A stretch of DNA of 57,200 bases from Singulisphaera sp. (GTDB lineage Bacteria; Planctomycetota; Planctomycetia; Isosphaerales; Isosphaeraceae). Position numbers and translations under genes: made by a program. Shown one piece after another: positions 44,848 through 51,901 of this stretch; position 1 is the first letter of the stretch; every line of letters begins with the position of its first letter. The stretch is from positions 1-57,200 of the forward strand of contig DAIDJG010000418.1 in assembly GCA_027451445.1 (NCBI GenBank). Direction: 5' to 3'. The notes beneath the pieces were generated by a model that was given only the letters and a program-made list of their open reading frames with translations, did no database searches and was not told the origin of the DNA.

Positions 44848-46415
44848 AGATCGCTTTCTTCATCTTTTTGCTTCTGGGACCGTCGGTATTCGAGTGGAGG
44901 CGTTCCGTTCCATCGACTGTAGGCCGCCGTCATGTCGGCCAGCCGGTGGGTGATCTCTGGATCGAGCTGGCCGCTCTGGAACCGCCAACCCCAGTTCCCC
45001 TGAGCGCGGCCGGGAACGTTCATCCGTGCGCTGCCGTCGAGGCCCAGGATATCCTGGAGCGGGATGATCATCGTGTCGGCCACGGAGACCATCCCCAGCC
45101 GGATCATGTCCCAGTGGATCTCGTCGCCGTTCGTCCCAACGTAGCGAAGGGTAAACGCGCGTTCGGCCTCGAGGTCTTCCGCCGACTGGATCGTATTCAC
45201 GTCCTCGGAACGGAACCAGCCCACGGTCGTGTCGTTATCGTGCGTACCGGTGTAGCAAACGCAATGGTTCACGAACCGGTGGGGCATGTGGTGCTCGGTT
45301 TCGGACTCCGTGCCGAACGCGAACTGCAAGACGCGCATGCCCGGCAGCTCGAACCGGTCGCGCAGGACCTCGACCTCCGGTGTGATATCACCCAGGTCCT
45401 CGGCGATCAGCGGGAGGCCGGCGAGCCCTTCGCGGAGCGCGTCCAGGAACGCGGTCCCCGGCCCGAGCGCCCAGCGCCCGGTCGCGGCGGTGGGGGAGTC
45501 GGCGGGCACTTCCCAGTAGGCCTGGAAGCCTCGGAAATGATCGAGCCGTACCAGGTCGACCCGGTTCGTCGTCGCCTTCATGCGCGCGATCCACCAGGCA
45601 AACTTCTCCGCCGCGTGGGCTTCCCAACGGTAGAGCGGGTTTCCCCAAAGCTGCCCGTCCGCGCTGAAGTAGTCGGGAGGGACACCGGCCACGAACAGCG
45701 GGCGCTTCTCGTCGTCGAGCTGGAACAAGTCGGGACGCGCCCACACGTCGGCACTGTCCTGAGCGACGAAGATCGGCAAGTCGCCGATAAGCTGGATTGC
45801 CTTCTCCTGACACGCCTGCCGGACGGCTTCCCACTGGCGGTCGAACACGTACTGTACGAACTGATAATAGCGAATTGGCTCCGCGAGCTTCTTCCGCCAA
45901 CGCGCCAGCGCTGAGGGTTCACGTACCACCAGATCGTGTTCCCAGTCGTACCAGGCTTGCCCTTCGTGAGCCTCCTTCAGCGCCATGAAGAGCGCATAGT
46001 CTTCCAGCCAGTGACTGTGATCCTCGAGGAAGGTTTCGAAGCCGAGATGTTCGGGTTTGAACCGCTTAAAGGCACGGCGGAAGAGTCGATCCTTGGCCGC
46101 GATCACACCGTCGAAATCGACATGGCCTTTCGGGAAACTGGGATAGTCCTTCCAGTCGGCCGGGTCGAGCCAGCCATCGTCGACCATGCGCTCCGGACTG
46201 ATCAGGAGCGTGTTCCCGGCATAGGACGAGTACGACTGATAGGGCGAGTTGCCGTAGCCCGTCGGGCCGAGCGGCAGGATTTGCCACCAGCGCTGACCGG
46301 TCTCGGCGAGGAAGTCGACGAAGGCATGCGCCTCGCTTCCAAGATCGCCGATTCCGAACCGCCCGGGCAACGAGGTTGGGTGCAGCAGGATTCCGCTGGC
46401 TCGTGGGAGCCGCAT
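44817..46415 (-). CDS. malQ: 4-alpha-glucanotransferase (amylomaltase)
   Basis: 532 residues; AGGAGAG precedes the ATG. It transfers maltosyl units between maltodextrins (GH77). Motifs: SGILLHPTSLPGRFGIGDLG at the start, VRLDHFRGFQAYWEVP with the nucleophile aspartate, LIAEDLGDITPEV with the acid glutamate, and YTGTHDNDTTVGWF. The normal C-terminus appears to end near PPLEYRR. The final residues DLSADVADERR and the TAA stop are written by the right arm of the hairpin repeat. The catalytic core is complete, so the enzyme should be active. Confidence 0.95.
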   Translation of the reverse strand: MRLPRASGILLHPTSLPGRFGIGDLGSEAHAFVDFLAETGQRWWQILPLGPTGYGNSPYQSYSSYAGNTLLISPERMVDDGWLDPADWKDYPSFPKGHVDFDGVIAAKDRLFRRAFKRFKPEHLGFETFLEDHSHWLEDYALFMALKEAHEGQAWYDWEHDLVVREPSALARWRKKLAEPIRYYQFVQYVFDRQWEAVRQACQEKAIQLIGDLPIFVAQDSADVWARPDLFQLDDEKRPLFVAGVPPDYFSADGQLWGNPLYRWEAHAAEKFAWWIARMKATTNRVDLVRLDHFRGFQAYWEVPADSPTAATGRWALGPGTAFLDALREGLAGLPLIAEDLGDITPEVEVLRDRFELPGMRVLQFAFGTESETEHHMPHRFVNHCVCYTGTHDNDTTVGWFRSEDVNTIQSAEDLEAERAFTLRYVGTNGDEIHWDMIRLGMVSVADTMIIPLQDILGLDGSARMNVPGRAQGNWGWRFQSGQLDPEITHRLADMTAAYSRWNGTPPLEYRRSQKQKDEESDLSADVADERR

Positions 46416-46455
46416 GGCAAGACTCTCCTATCGTCTCGTGATGGTTTTGGGCGTC

Positions 46456-47748
46456 CTACCGATCGATGGCCTCACGGTTCAATCCAAACTTGTAGCGGCG
46501 GACCGGATGTGCGTTGAGCCAGTAGCGCTCGCCCTGCTGGTGGATCGCCGACCAGCCGACGCACGCGACCGCCGCGCGTTCGCCCGTCCACCGATCGGCC
46601 GGGCCCCAGTGAACCAGCCGGACCAGATGCGGCCCGCCATACCGCGCAGCGAGCGCTTCGGCCAGACCGTTGCACACCCGCGCAGCAGGATAGACGGGGA
46701 CTCCACGCACATCGCGGCTCCAGCCTGTCAGATCCAGCCGTCGCCAGGGACTGTCCGCGTCGTTCTGAAGGTGCCGACGTACGGCGGGCGGATAGTCATC
46801 GGCCTCATCTTCGTGCAAGTACACAGCCGTCCGCTCGACATGGCTTGCATAGAGTGCATGAGCGGGCCAGGGATCGAGCCACCCCAAGCGCTCACCCAAC
46901 GGCAACACGAGCGCCGTCCCGAAAAGACATGTGACACCGACCTCCCACCAACGGCCTCGCGTCGCGGATCGATCTTCCCTTCGGTTTGCAAGATTCGGGC
47001 CGAACAGGACGCACAATTCCACCATCATCGCCACGTTCCAGACCAGGACGATCGTGCTATGCCCGAGTCCCCACGGTCCGAGAATGACCAGCAACGCCGA
47101 GTGTAGCAACAAAGCCCCACCCAGTCCCAGCCGGCGCGTCCTGGAGCCAAGAAGCAGCGCCGCAACCACCAGCTCCGCCGCCGGCATCGCCAGGATCGCC
47201 CGCACGCGCCAGGCCTGCGACCACTCGGCCGGATGCAGCCCGAAGGGGCGAACCAGCGCGGCGAGAAAGACCGGCCCCATTTCGTGCAGGAACGACACGT
47301 CGAGCTTCGAGACACCCGAATAGACATAGAGCCCAGCCAGCCACCACCGGGCGTACGCCAGCGCTTGGTACGGCCGCAAACTCACGAGCAGAAGCCCCAA
47401 CGCGACATACTGATAGATCCACGGCTGAAACCGTTGCTGATCGTCCAGGACATACGCGACGAGCAGGACCAGGCTCGCGCCCAGGGCCAAGCGCCCGTAT
47501 TTTTCCAGGAAAGCCGCGAGCGCCATCGTGGCCAGCAGTGCGCCGAAGAGCATCCAGGAGAGCAGGGGGGACATCTGCGGCCACGCCGCGGCTCGAACGA
47601 GAGGAACCCGCGGGAAGACGGCTTCGGGAGCCGTCCAGAGCGGCCACGAGAGAGCCAGCATGACGACCGTTGCGCAGCCCAGGACTGCACGCAGCCGGGT
47701 GACGCATCGGCCCGCGGGATCGTCCTCGGCCGAGGCGTCCGGTCCCAT
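46456..47748 (-). CDS. Multi-span membrane protein (HTTM/DoxX-like)
   Basis: 430 residues with about nine hydrophobic helices in the first 300, then a soluble C-terminal domain rich in Arg/Trp/Tyr (VHWGPADRWTGERAAVACV). The block WWLAGLYVYSGVSKLDVSFLHEMGPVF resembles the HTTM/DoxX superfamily. The start codon lies one base after the stop of the 75-residue gene, with its ribosome site inside that gene, so the two are coupled. The function is unknown; no vitamin-K-carboxylase catalytic residues can be assigned. Confidence 0.72.
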   Translation of the reverse strand: MGPDASAEDDPAGRCVTRLRAVLGCATVVMLALSWPLWTAPEAVFPRVPLVRAAAWPQMSPLLSWMLFGALLATMALAAFLEKYGRLALGASLVLLVAYVLDDQQRFQPWIYQYVALGLLLVSLRPYQALAYARWWLAGLYVYSGVSKLDVSFLHEMGPVFLAALVRPFGLHPAEWSQAWRVRAILAMPAAELVVAALLLGSRTRRLGLGGALLLHSALLVILGPWGLGHSTIVLVWNVAMMVELCVLFGPNLANRREDRSATRGRWWEVGVTCLFGTALVLPLGERLGWLDPWPAHALYASHVERTAVYLHEDEADDYPPAVRRHLQNDADSPWRRLDLTGWSRDVRGVPVYPAARVCNGLAEALAARYGGPHLVRLVHWGPADRWTGERAAVACVGWSAIHQQGERYWLNAHPVRRYKFGLNREAIDR

Positions 47749-47749
47749 G

Positions 47750-47977
47750 TCAGATTTCCTGGGCGAGCGAGTACGTCCCGGCCCCTTCTCGCTTGAGCTT
47801 CCCTTGCGCGACGAGTTCCTCCCAGATCCCTGGGGGATGGCCGTTCGGGGGAGTGATCCCCGAGATCGCCGAGCGCTTACTTCCCTTGCTCAGGCCCGAC
47901 TCATCGTCCAGCCGCGCGAGTTTGAGTCGCTTCTTGAACGCCTTGTACGCCCGTTTCAGTTCTTCCTCGGTGGCCAA
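47750..47977 (-). CDS. Small conserved planctomycete-type protein
   Basis: 75 residues from a TTG at 47977 that follows AAGGAGG; ATG starts farther upstream lack such a site. The chain starts ATEEELKRAYKAFKKRLKL, a basic helix, and ends GIWEELVAQGKLKREG. The middle SGITPPNGHPPGIW resembles small hypothetical proteins I know from planctomycetes. The size and basic N-terminus hint at nucleic-acid binding, but this is not established. Confidence 0.75.
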   Translation of the reverse strand: MATEEELKRAYKAFKKRLKLARLDDESGLSKGSKRSAISGITPPNGHPPGIWEELVAQGKLKREGAGTYSLAQEI

Positions 47978-48061
47978 GGTTTCCTCCTTGCACGTGCGAC
48001 CCGGAGCCCCAGCGCTCCGTTCCGGGAGCGTAGCCCTGATCCCTTCAGAACGCAAGACGGG

Positions 48062-48868
48062 TCACTGACGGCTCTCCAACTCGCGCAGGAAGGCGCCAAT
48101 GGCCTCGCGAAACGCAAGCCCATCCTCAACGTGCGGCAGATGTCCCACGTTCGGCAGGACTACCATACGTGCCCCCGGGATCGCTTCCGCCAAAGCACGA
48201 GCGGCCTCCGGCGGGTTAACCAGATCGAGCGCACCCGTGAGCACCAGGGTCGGGACCCGGATCGCTCCGACTCGTCCCCGCGCATCGTGCGAGGTTGCCG
48301 CTGCCGCTTGCCGCGCGAAAGCGTCCGGTGGTTGCGGCCACGCGTTTCGCTCGGCGAATCGCGCAAGCCCTTCGACCTGTGACGCCGTCTGAAAAAATGG
48401 GGGCGCAACGAGCCACGGTAGCGTCACCCTGGCAAAAGTCCCCGGATCGGTTCGCTCGCGCATCAGTACCCAGGATTCAATGACCGCCTGCCGCCAGGCG
48501 TTGGCGCCCATGTGCGTCGAACAAAGGATGAGGCTGCGCACACGTTCGGGATGCCTCAGCGCGAGTTCTTGCGCCACGAGTCCGCCCAGCGAGTGTCCCA
48601 CGACGTGCGCCGCGGGCAGTTCGAGCGCTTCGAGCAGCCCGGCCGCGTCGTTCGCCAGGTCGGCCGTTGTGTACGGGCCGTCAGACCGATCGCTCTGACC
48701 GACGTCGCGAGCGTCCAGCCCAAGGGTCCGATACCGCGCTCCAAAATGTCGGACCGGCACGCTGAAAGCGCGGTGATCCCCTCCCAGTCCGCTCAGGAAG
48801 AGCAGGGGTTCCCCCGCGCCGAAGGCTTCGTAAAACAAGTGCCGACCATTGGCAAAAACCCGGGGCAT
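48062..48868 (-). CDS. Alpha/beta-hydrolase-fold protein
   Basis: 268 residues from the ATG at 48868 ([16 protein letters not shown]); an upstream in-frame ATG is unlikely. Oxyanion region [14 protein letters not shown], nucleophile elbow VVGHSLGG (Ser), the acid in [15 protein letters not shown] and the catalytic histidine in [12 protein letters not shown] complete the triad. It resembles 3-oxoadipate enol-lactonase-type and related esterases; the substrate cannot be told. The 75-residue gene starts 84 bp downstream. Confidence 0.93.
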   Translation of the reverse strand: MPRVFANGRHLFYEAFGAGEPLLFLSGLGGDHRAFSVPVRHFGARYRTLGLDARDVGQSDRSDGPYTTADLANDAAGLLEALELPAAHVVGHSLGGLVAQELALRHPERVRSLILCSTHMGANAWRQAVIESWVLMRERTDPGTFARVTLPWLVAPPFFQTASQVEGLARFAERNAWPQPPDAFARQAAAATSHDARGRVGAIRVPTLVLTGALDLVNPPEAARALAEAIPGARMVVLPNVGHLPHVEDGLAFREAIGAFLRELESRQ

Positions 48869-48962
48869 ACGCGTCTTCCCACCAAACCCTGAGTGCGTTT
48901 CGCGACGTCCGGGGGACTTGACATTGCCCCCCTGCGCGGACACAATCCATTATCTCGCCAAG

Positions 48963-49035
48963 GCCCCCATCGTCTAGCGGCCTAGGATACTAGGTTCTCA
49001 GCCTAGGGACCGGGGTTCGAGTCCCCGTGGGGGTA
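48963..49035 (+). tRNA. tRNA-Glu(CTC)
   Basis: A 73-nt cloverleaf. The acceptor is GCCCCCA / TGGGGGT with a G:T end pair and A discriminator. The anticodon stem CTAGG/CCTAG encloses the loop TTCTCAG, giving anticodon CTC. The T arm is CCGGG-GTTCGAGT-CCCGT. No CCA is encoded. It is intact and probably the attachment site of the island that begins just after it. Confidence 0.95.
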
Positions 49036-49051
49036 TTGCTTGAAGCGTAAG

Positions 49052-49080
49052 GACTTATGGCGAACCCATAAGTCTTTTCG
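49052..49080 (+). terminator. Rho-independent terminator of the tRNA gene
   Basis: GACTTATGG (49052-49060) pairs with CCATAAGTC (49066-49074) around a 5-base loop, followed by TTTT. It lies 17 bp after the tRNA-Glu and isolates it from the integrase. Confidence 0.8.
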
Positions 49081-49096
49081 CATTTTACGGCCCCAA

Positions 49097-49118
49097 ATTC
49101 CACAGCAATTCCACAGCA
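49097..49118. promoter_or_regulatory. Tandem ATTCCACAGCA sites upstream of the integrase
   Basis: Two abutting copies of ATTCCACAGCA (49097-49107, 49108-49118). A third copy lies at 49431-49441 and an inverted TGCTGTGGAA at 49414-49423, both inside the integrase gene. Repeated short sites beside a tyrosine recombinase gene are expected of arm-type or excisionase/repressor binding sites; no binding is shown here. Confidence 0.5.
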
Positions 49119-49186
49119 GTACGGGCTTGACGTGGCCATAGCATGGGTTGACGACACAACCCTGTTCTCCTCGGGGAATCACTGCT

Positions 49187-50428
49187 ATGGCTTGGAAAGT
49201 CGAAGATAAGTCCGGTAATTTGCTGGTCGGGTTCCGTTGGGGCGGTCGGACGTTTACCCGAAGTCTCGACACGACCGATACGGCTCTTGCCGATCTGGGC
49301 GTTGCGAAAGTGGAGGAAACGATCCTCCGTCTGAAGCGGGGTTGGCTTACCCTGCCCCACGGTGCCGATCCCGGCACGTTCATTGCGTCCGGGGGTACAC
49401 TCACGGCCAAACCTGCTGTGGAACGGTTAGATTCCACAGCAAAGCCCCGCGAACCGTTGACGGTCAAGGAATTGCTCCAACTGTACCGCGATACACTCAC
49501 CCCCGGAAGCAAGGAAGCCAATACGATCGTGACTGAGAAGGTGCATGCAAAGCACTTCGAGCGAATCTTAGGCGCTAAGCTGACGTTCGACACGATCAGT
49601 CTGGCGACGGTCCAATCTTATGCCGATCGGCGAGCGAAGGAGAAGGCGGAACGAGACACGATCCGTAAGGAACTCGCGACACTCCGCGTGGTCACGGCTT
49701 GGGCGTTTAAGCGTGGTCACATCGCTCGAGCAGCGTCATGGCTCATTAAGGACATCACGCTTCCCAAGGGCAATGAGAAGGGCGAGTTTCTAACCTGGGA
49801 GCAGTGTGCACGGAAGGTCGAACGCAGCAAGCTGAAGGGCGAAGCGGCGTCCGAGGTATGGGAACGTCTCTGGCTCGACCAGGCCCAAACCCTTGAGTGC
49901 CTGGAATGGGTCCGCACGCATGCGAAGCAACCGTTCACCTATCCCATGTTCGCGTTCGCTGCCTATACCGGCGCTCGCCGCTCCGAGATACTTCGGAGCG
50001 AACGAGACGATTGGGACTTCGAGGCGGAGACAGTCAGCATCCGCGAAAAGAAGGCAGACACCTCGAAGCGCCTTACGCGCCGGGCTGTGCGAATTCACCC
50101 CGCGCTGGCCAAGGTCATGAAAGCATGGTTCGCCGTCCACCCTGGCGGAAACTGGACAGTCGCAAATGCGGACGGCTCCGCTGTGGGGCCGAGAATGGCC
50201 TCAAAGTATTTCCGGTCCGCGGTGGCCAACAGCAAATGGAAGGTGCTCAGGGGATATCACGTCTTCCGCCACAGCTTGGCGTCGAACATGGCGAGCGCAG
50301 GTATCGACCAGCGCGTGATCAATGAGGTTCTCGGCCACTCGACAGAGGACATGGAGCGACGGTATCGACATCTGCTCCCGCAAAAGCAGGCGGACGCGAT
50401 TGGGTCGCTTTTCGCGACCAGCAAGTGA
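49187..50428 (+). CDS. Site-specific tyrosine recombinase (integrase)
   Basis: 413 residues from the ATG at 49187 (MAWKVEDKSG). An N-terminal arm-type DNA-binding segment (GFRWGGRTFTRSLDTTD) is followed by a SAM-like core-binding region (about 90-190) and the catalytic domain. Catalytic residues: R264 in TGARRSE, H358-x-x-R361 in YHVFRH, H384 in GHS and the nucleophile Y393 in RRYRHLLP. It integrates or excises an element by recombination at att sites. It lies 150 bp after an intact tRNA-Glu and faces away from it, the common layout of tRNA-targeted islands. Confidence 0.93.
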   Translation: MAWKVEDKSGNLLVGFRWGGRTFTRSLDTTDTALADLGVAKVEETILRLKRGWLTLPHGADPGTFIASGGTLTAKPAVERLDSTAKPREPLTVKELLQLYRDTLTPGSKEANTIVTEKVHAKHFERILGAKLTFDTISLATVQSYADRRAKEKAERDTIRKELATLRVVTAWAFKRGHIARAASWLIKDITLPKGNEKGEFLTWEQCARKVERSKLKGEAASEVWERLWLDQAQTLECLEWVRTHAKQPFTYPMFAFAAYTGARRSEILRSERDDWDFEAETVSIREKKADTSKRLTRRAVRIHPALAKVMKAWFAVHPGGNWTVANADGSAVGPRMASKYFRSAVANSKWKVLRGYHVFRHSLASNMASAGIDQRVINEVLGHSTEDMERRYRHLLPQKQADAIGSLFATSK

Positions 50429-50500
50429 ACCGCTAGTGACTCGCGCGCAATCTTTCGGGCCGGCCCGTCACTCGACTGGGCCGGCCCCGCCTGCGGGGGG

Positions 50501-50737
50501 TTATCGCTCCGCCCATTGCATCATCTGCCGGGCTCCCATCCATCCAGCAAAATCTGTTTGAATCCGGACCAATACCGCCATCTCGACGTCCGGGCTGTAG
50601 TGGGCCGTCGTGTTGAACACGGCGTCGTCTCCCGCCATGATCCTGTCTAACAGCTCGTTCCCGCGCTCGGTCATGTACTCGGCTGGGCCAGTTATCGAAT
50701 CGCCGTCAATCGTGAATCGTCCAACTGTCCGCGCCAT
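50501..50737 (-). CDS. Small island protein of unknown function
   Basis: 78 residues from the ATG at 50737 with GGGAG six bases upstream. The chain (MARTVGRFTIDGDSITGPAEYM) is mixed alpha/beta and ends in QMMQWAER. I do not recognise a family. It is the last of three co-directional small genes, 28 bp downstream of the next. Codon use is normal for the window. Phage- or plasmid-type accessory genes often look like this. Confidence 0.6.
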   Translation of the reverse strand: MARTVGRFTIDGDSITGPAEYMTERGNELLDRIMAGDDAVFNTTAHYSPDVEMAVLVRIQTDFAGWMGARQMMQWAER

Positions 50738-50765
50738 GGTCATCTCCCTTGGTGGTTGCGATTGC

Positions 50766-50963
50766 TTACCGCTCCAACTTGTCCGCCCGCTCCCGGAGTT
50801 CTTCCGCCGCATCCATGATCTGATCGAATCGTTCCTCTCGACCGTGTTCGATCGCGCCCTCGGCCAGTGCCTCAAGCTGTTCGGCGCGCCATCGCTTCCG
50901 GGCCGCGGCGCGTCGCTTGCCGCCCACGTGTTCGCCAATCTTGAAAACCCTCGGATCGTCCAC
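50766..50963 (-). CDS. Small basic helical island protein
   Basis: 65 residues from a GTG at 50963, chosen because GGGGAGG stands six bases upstream; an ATG at 51098 would overlap the previous gene. The sequence is helical and charged (KRRAAARKRWRAEQLEALAEG, with heptads toward AAEELRERADKLER). It may bind nucleic acid or dimerise through the coiled coil. It is the middle gene of the three-gene operon. Confidence 0.5.
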   Translation of the reverse strand: MDDPRVFKIGEHVGGKRRAAARKRWRAEQLEALAEGAIEHGREERFDQIMDAAEELRERADKLER

Positions 50964-51030
50964 CGAAACCTCCCCACGTTCGGGGACCGACGACCCGGTC
51001 GGAATCGACCGGGTCCGGGGGCCGGGCCGA

Positions 51031-51507
51031 TTACCTGTACATTTCCACTCCGCAACGGCATTGGTCGCGCGACGCTTCCAAACCGGCGTCATACCCACGT
51101 GCTTCCCATTGGCTACGGATGTCGTCTTCGTAAACCCCGATTCGGGCCTCGAACTCCTCGGGGGTCGTGGCGTCCGTCATGCGGATCTGAAGCGCAAGCT
51201 TCTCCATCGCACGCGCGAACATCTCGCCCACCGAGTTACCCCACGCTCGGAAAGCCAACGCTTCCTGATCGGCCAACTCGGCCAGTGTGAAGTTCGGCCA
51301 TGACGGCTCGTCCGACGGAAGGTCGAAATCCACCGGGAAAGCGGGTTCCGGGCCGTCGTAAATGCTCTCTGGCGCGTCATCGGGCGTCGGATGGACGATC
51401 GGGCCGACGGGCGCGGGAACGGCCGTAATGGCGTCTGGGGCGTCGTGGCGGGGCTCTGGGCTGAACGGACCTTGGACGGGGGTGAAATCGCGTGATACGC
51501 TGGCCAT
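51031..51507 (-). CDS. Island protein of unknown function
   Basis: 158 residues; CCGGAGG precedes the ATG. The first ~60 residues are Pro/Asp-rich and probably disordered, and the rest is helical (LAELADQEALAFRAWGNSVG). C-terminal cysteines (DQCRCGVEMYR) end the chain. It is the first gene of the small minus-strand operon. A duplicated CCGGAGGAACC lies directly upstream (51511-51541). No family is recognised. Confidence 0.6.
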   Translation of the reverse strand: MASVSRDFTPVQGPFSPEPRHDAPDAITAVPAPVGPIVHPTPDDAPESIYDGPEPAFPVDFDLPSDEPSWPNFTLAELADQEALAFRAWGNSVGEMFARAMEKLALQIRMTDATTPEEFEARIGVYEDDIRSQWEARGYDAGLEASRDQCRCGVEMYR

Positions 51508-51901
51508 TGGGGTTCCTCCGGCTGAATCGGGGGTTCCTCCGGGCCGGGAAGTGGTAACGACACTTCTCGGCCCATCTTTTTGGTTTGGGACGGTCCCGAA
51601 ACCTACTTCAACTATACCAAAAAAACGAAAGGTACGCCACCGTTTTTCGACGTAACTCGAATTATGTCAGTAGGTTACGAGTTCGAGACGGAACGCCGCA
51701 GACTCCGCGTTCTTCTTGTTATCGTGAAACGAAACTACTTAATTTAATATAATATCTGTATTTTCACATTTTTTGAAAGCTACCCAGCGGTACAAGCCGA
51801 AGCGCGCTTTTTGCTTGACCCAGCCTCAAAAACGAATCACATTTGAGTTCCCTCTGATCGAGACCCTTTTCCGCCGTCCGGCCCGGCGAGGCTGGTGTTC
51901 G
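51508..51901. other. Divergent intergenic region with hairpin, A/T-rich half
   Basis: A hairpin GAAGTG-gtaacga-CACTTC (51548-51566) lies in the leader of the minus-strand operon. A minus-strand TATAGT near 51614-51619 could be a -10 box, without a clear -35. The right half (about 51730-51775) is strongly A/T-rich and precedes the J-domain gene, probably containing its promoter. Confidence 0.4.
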
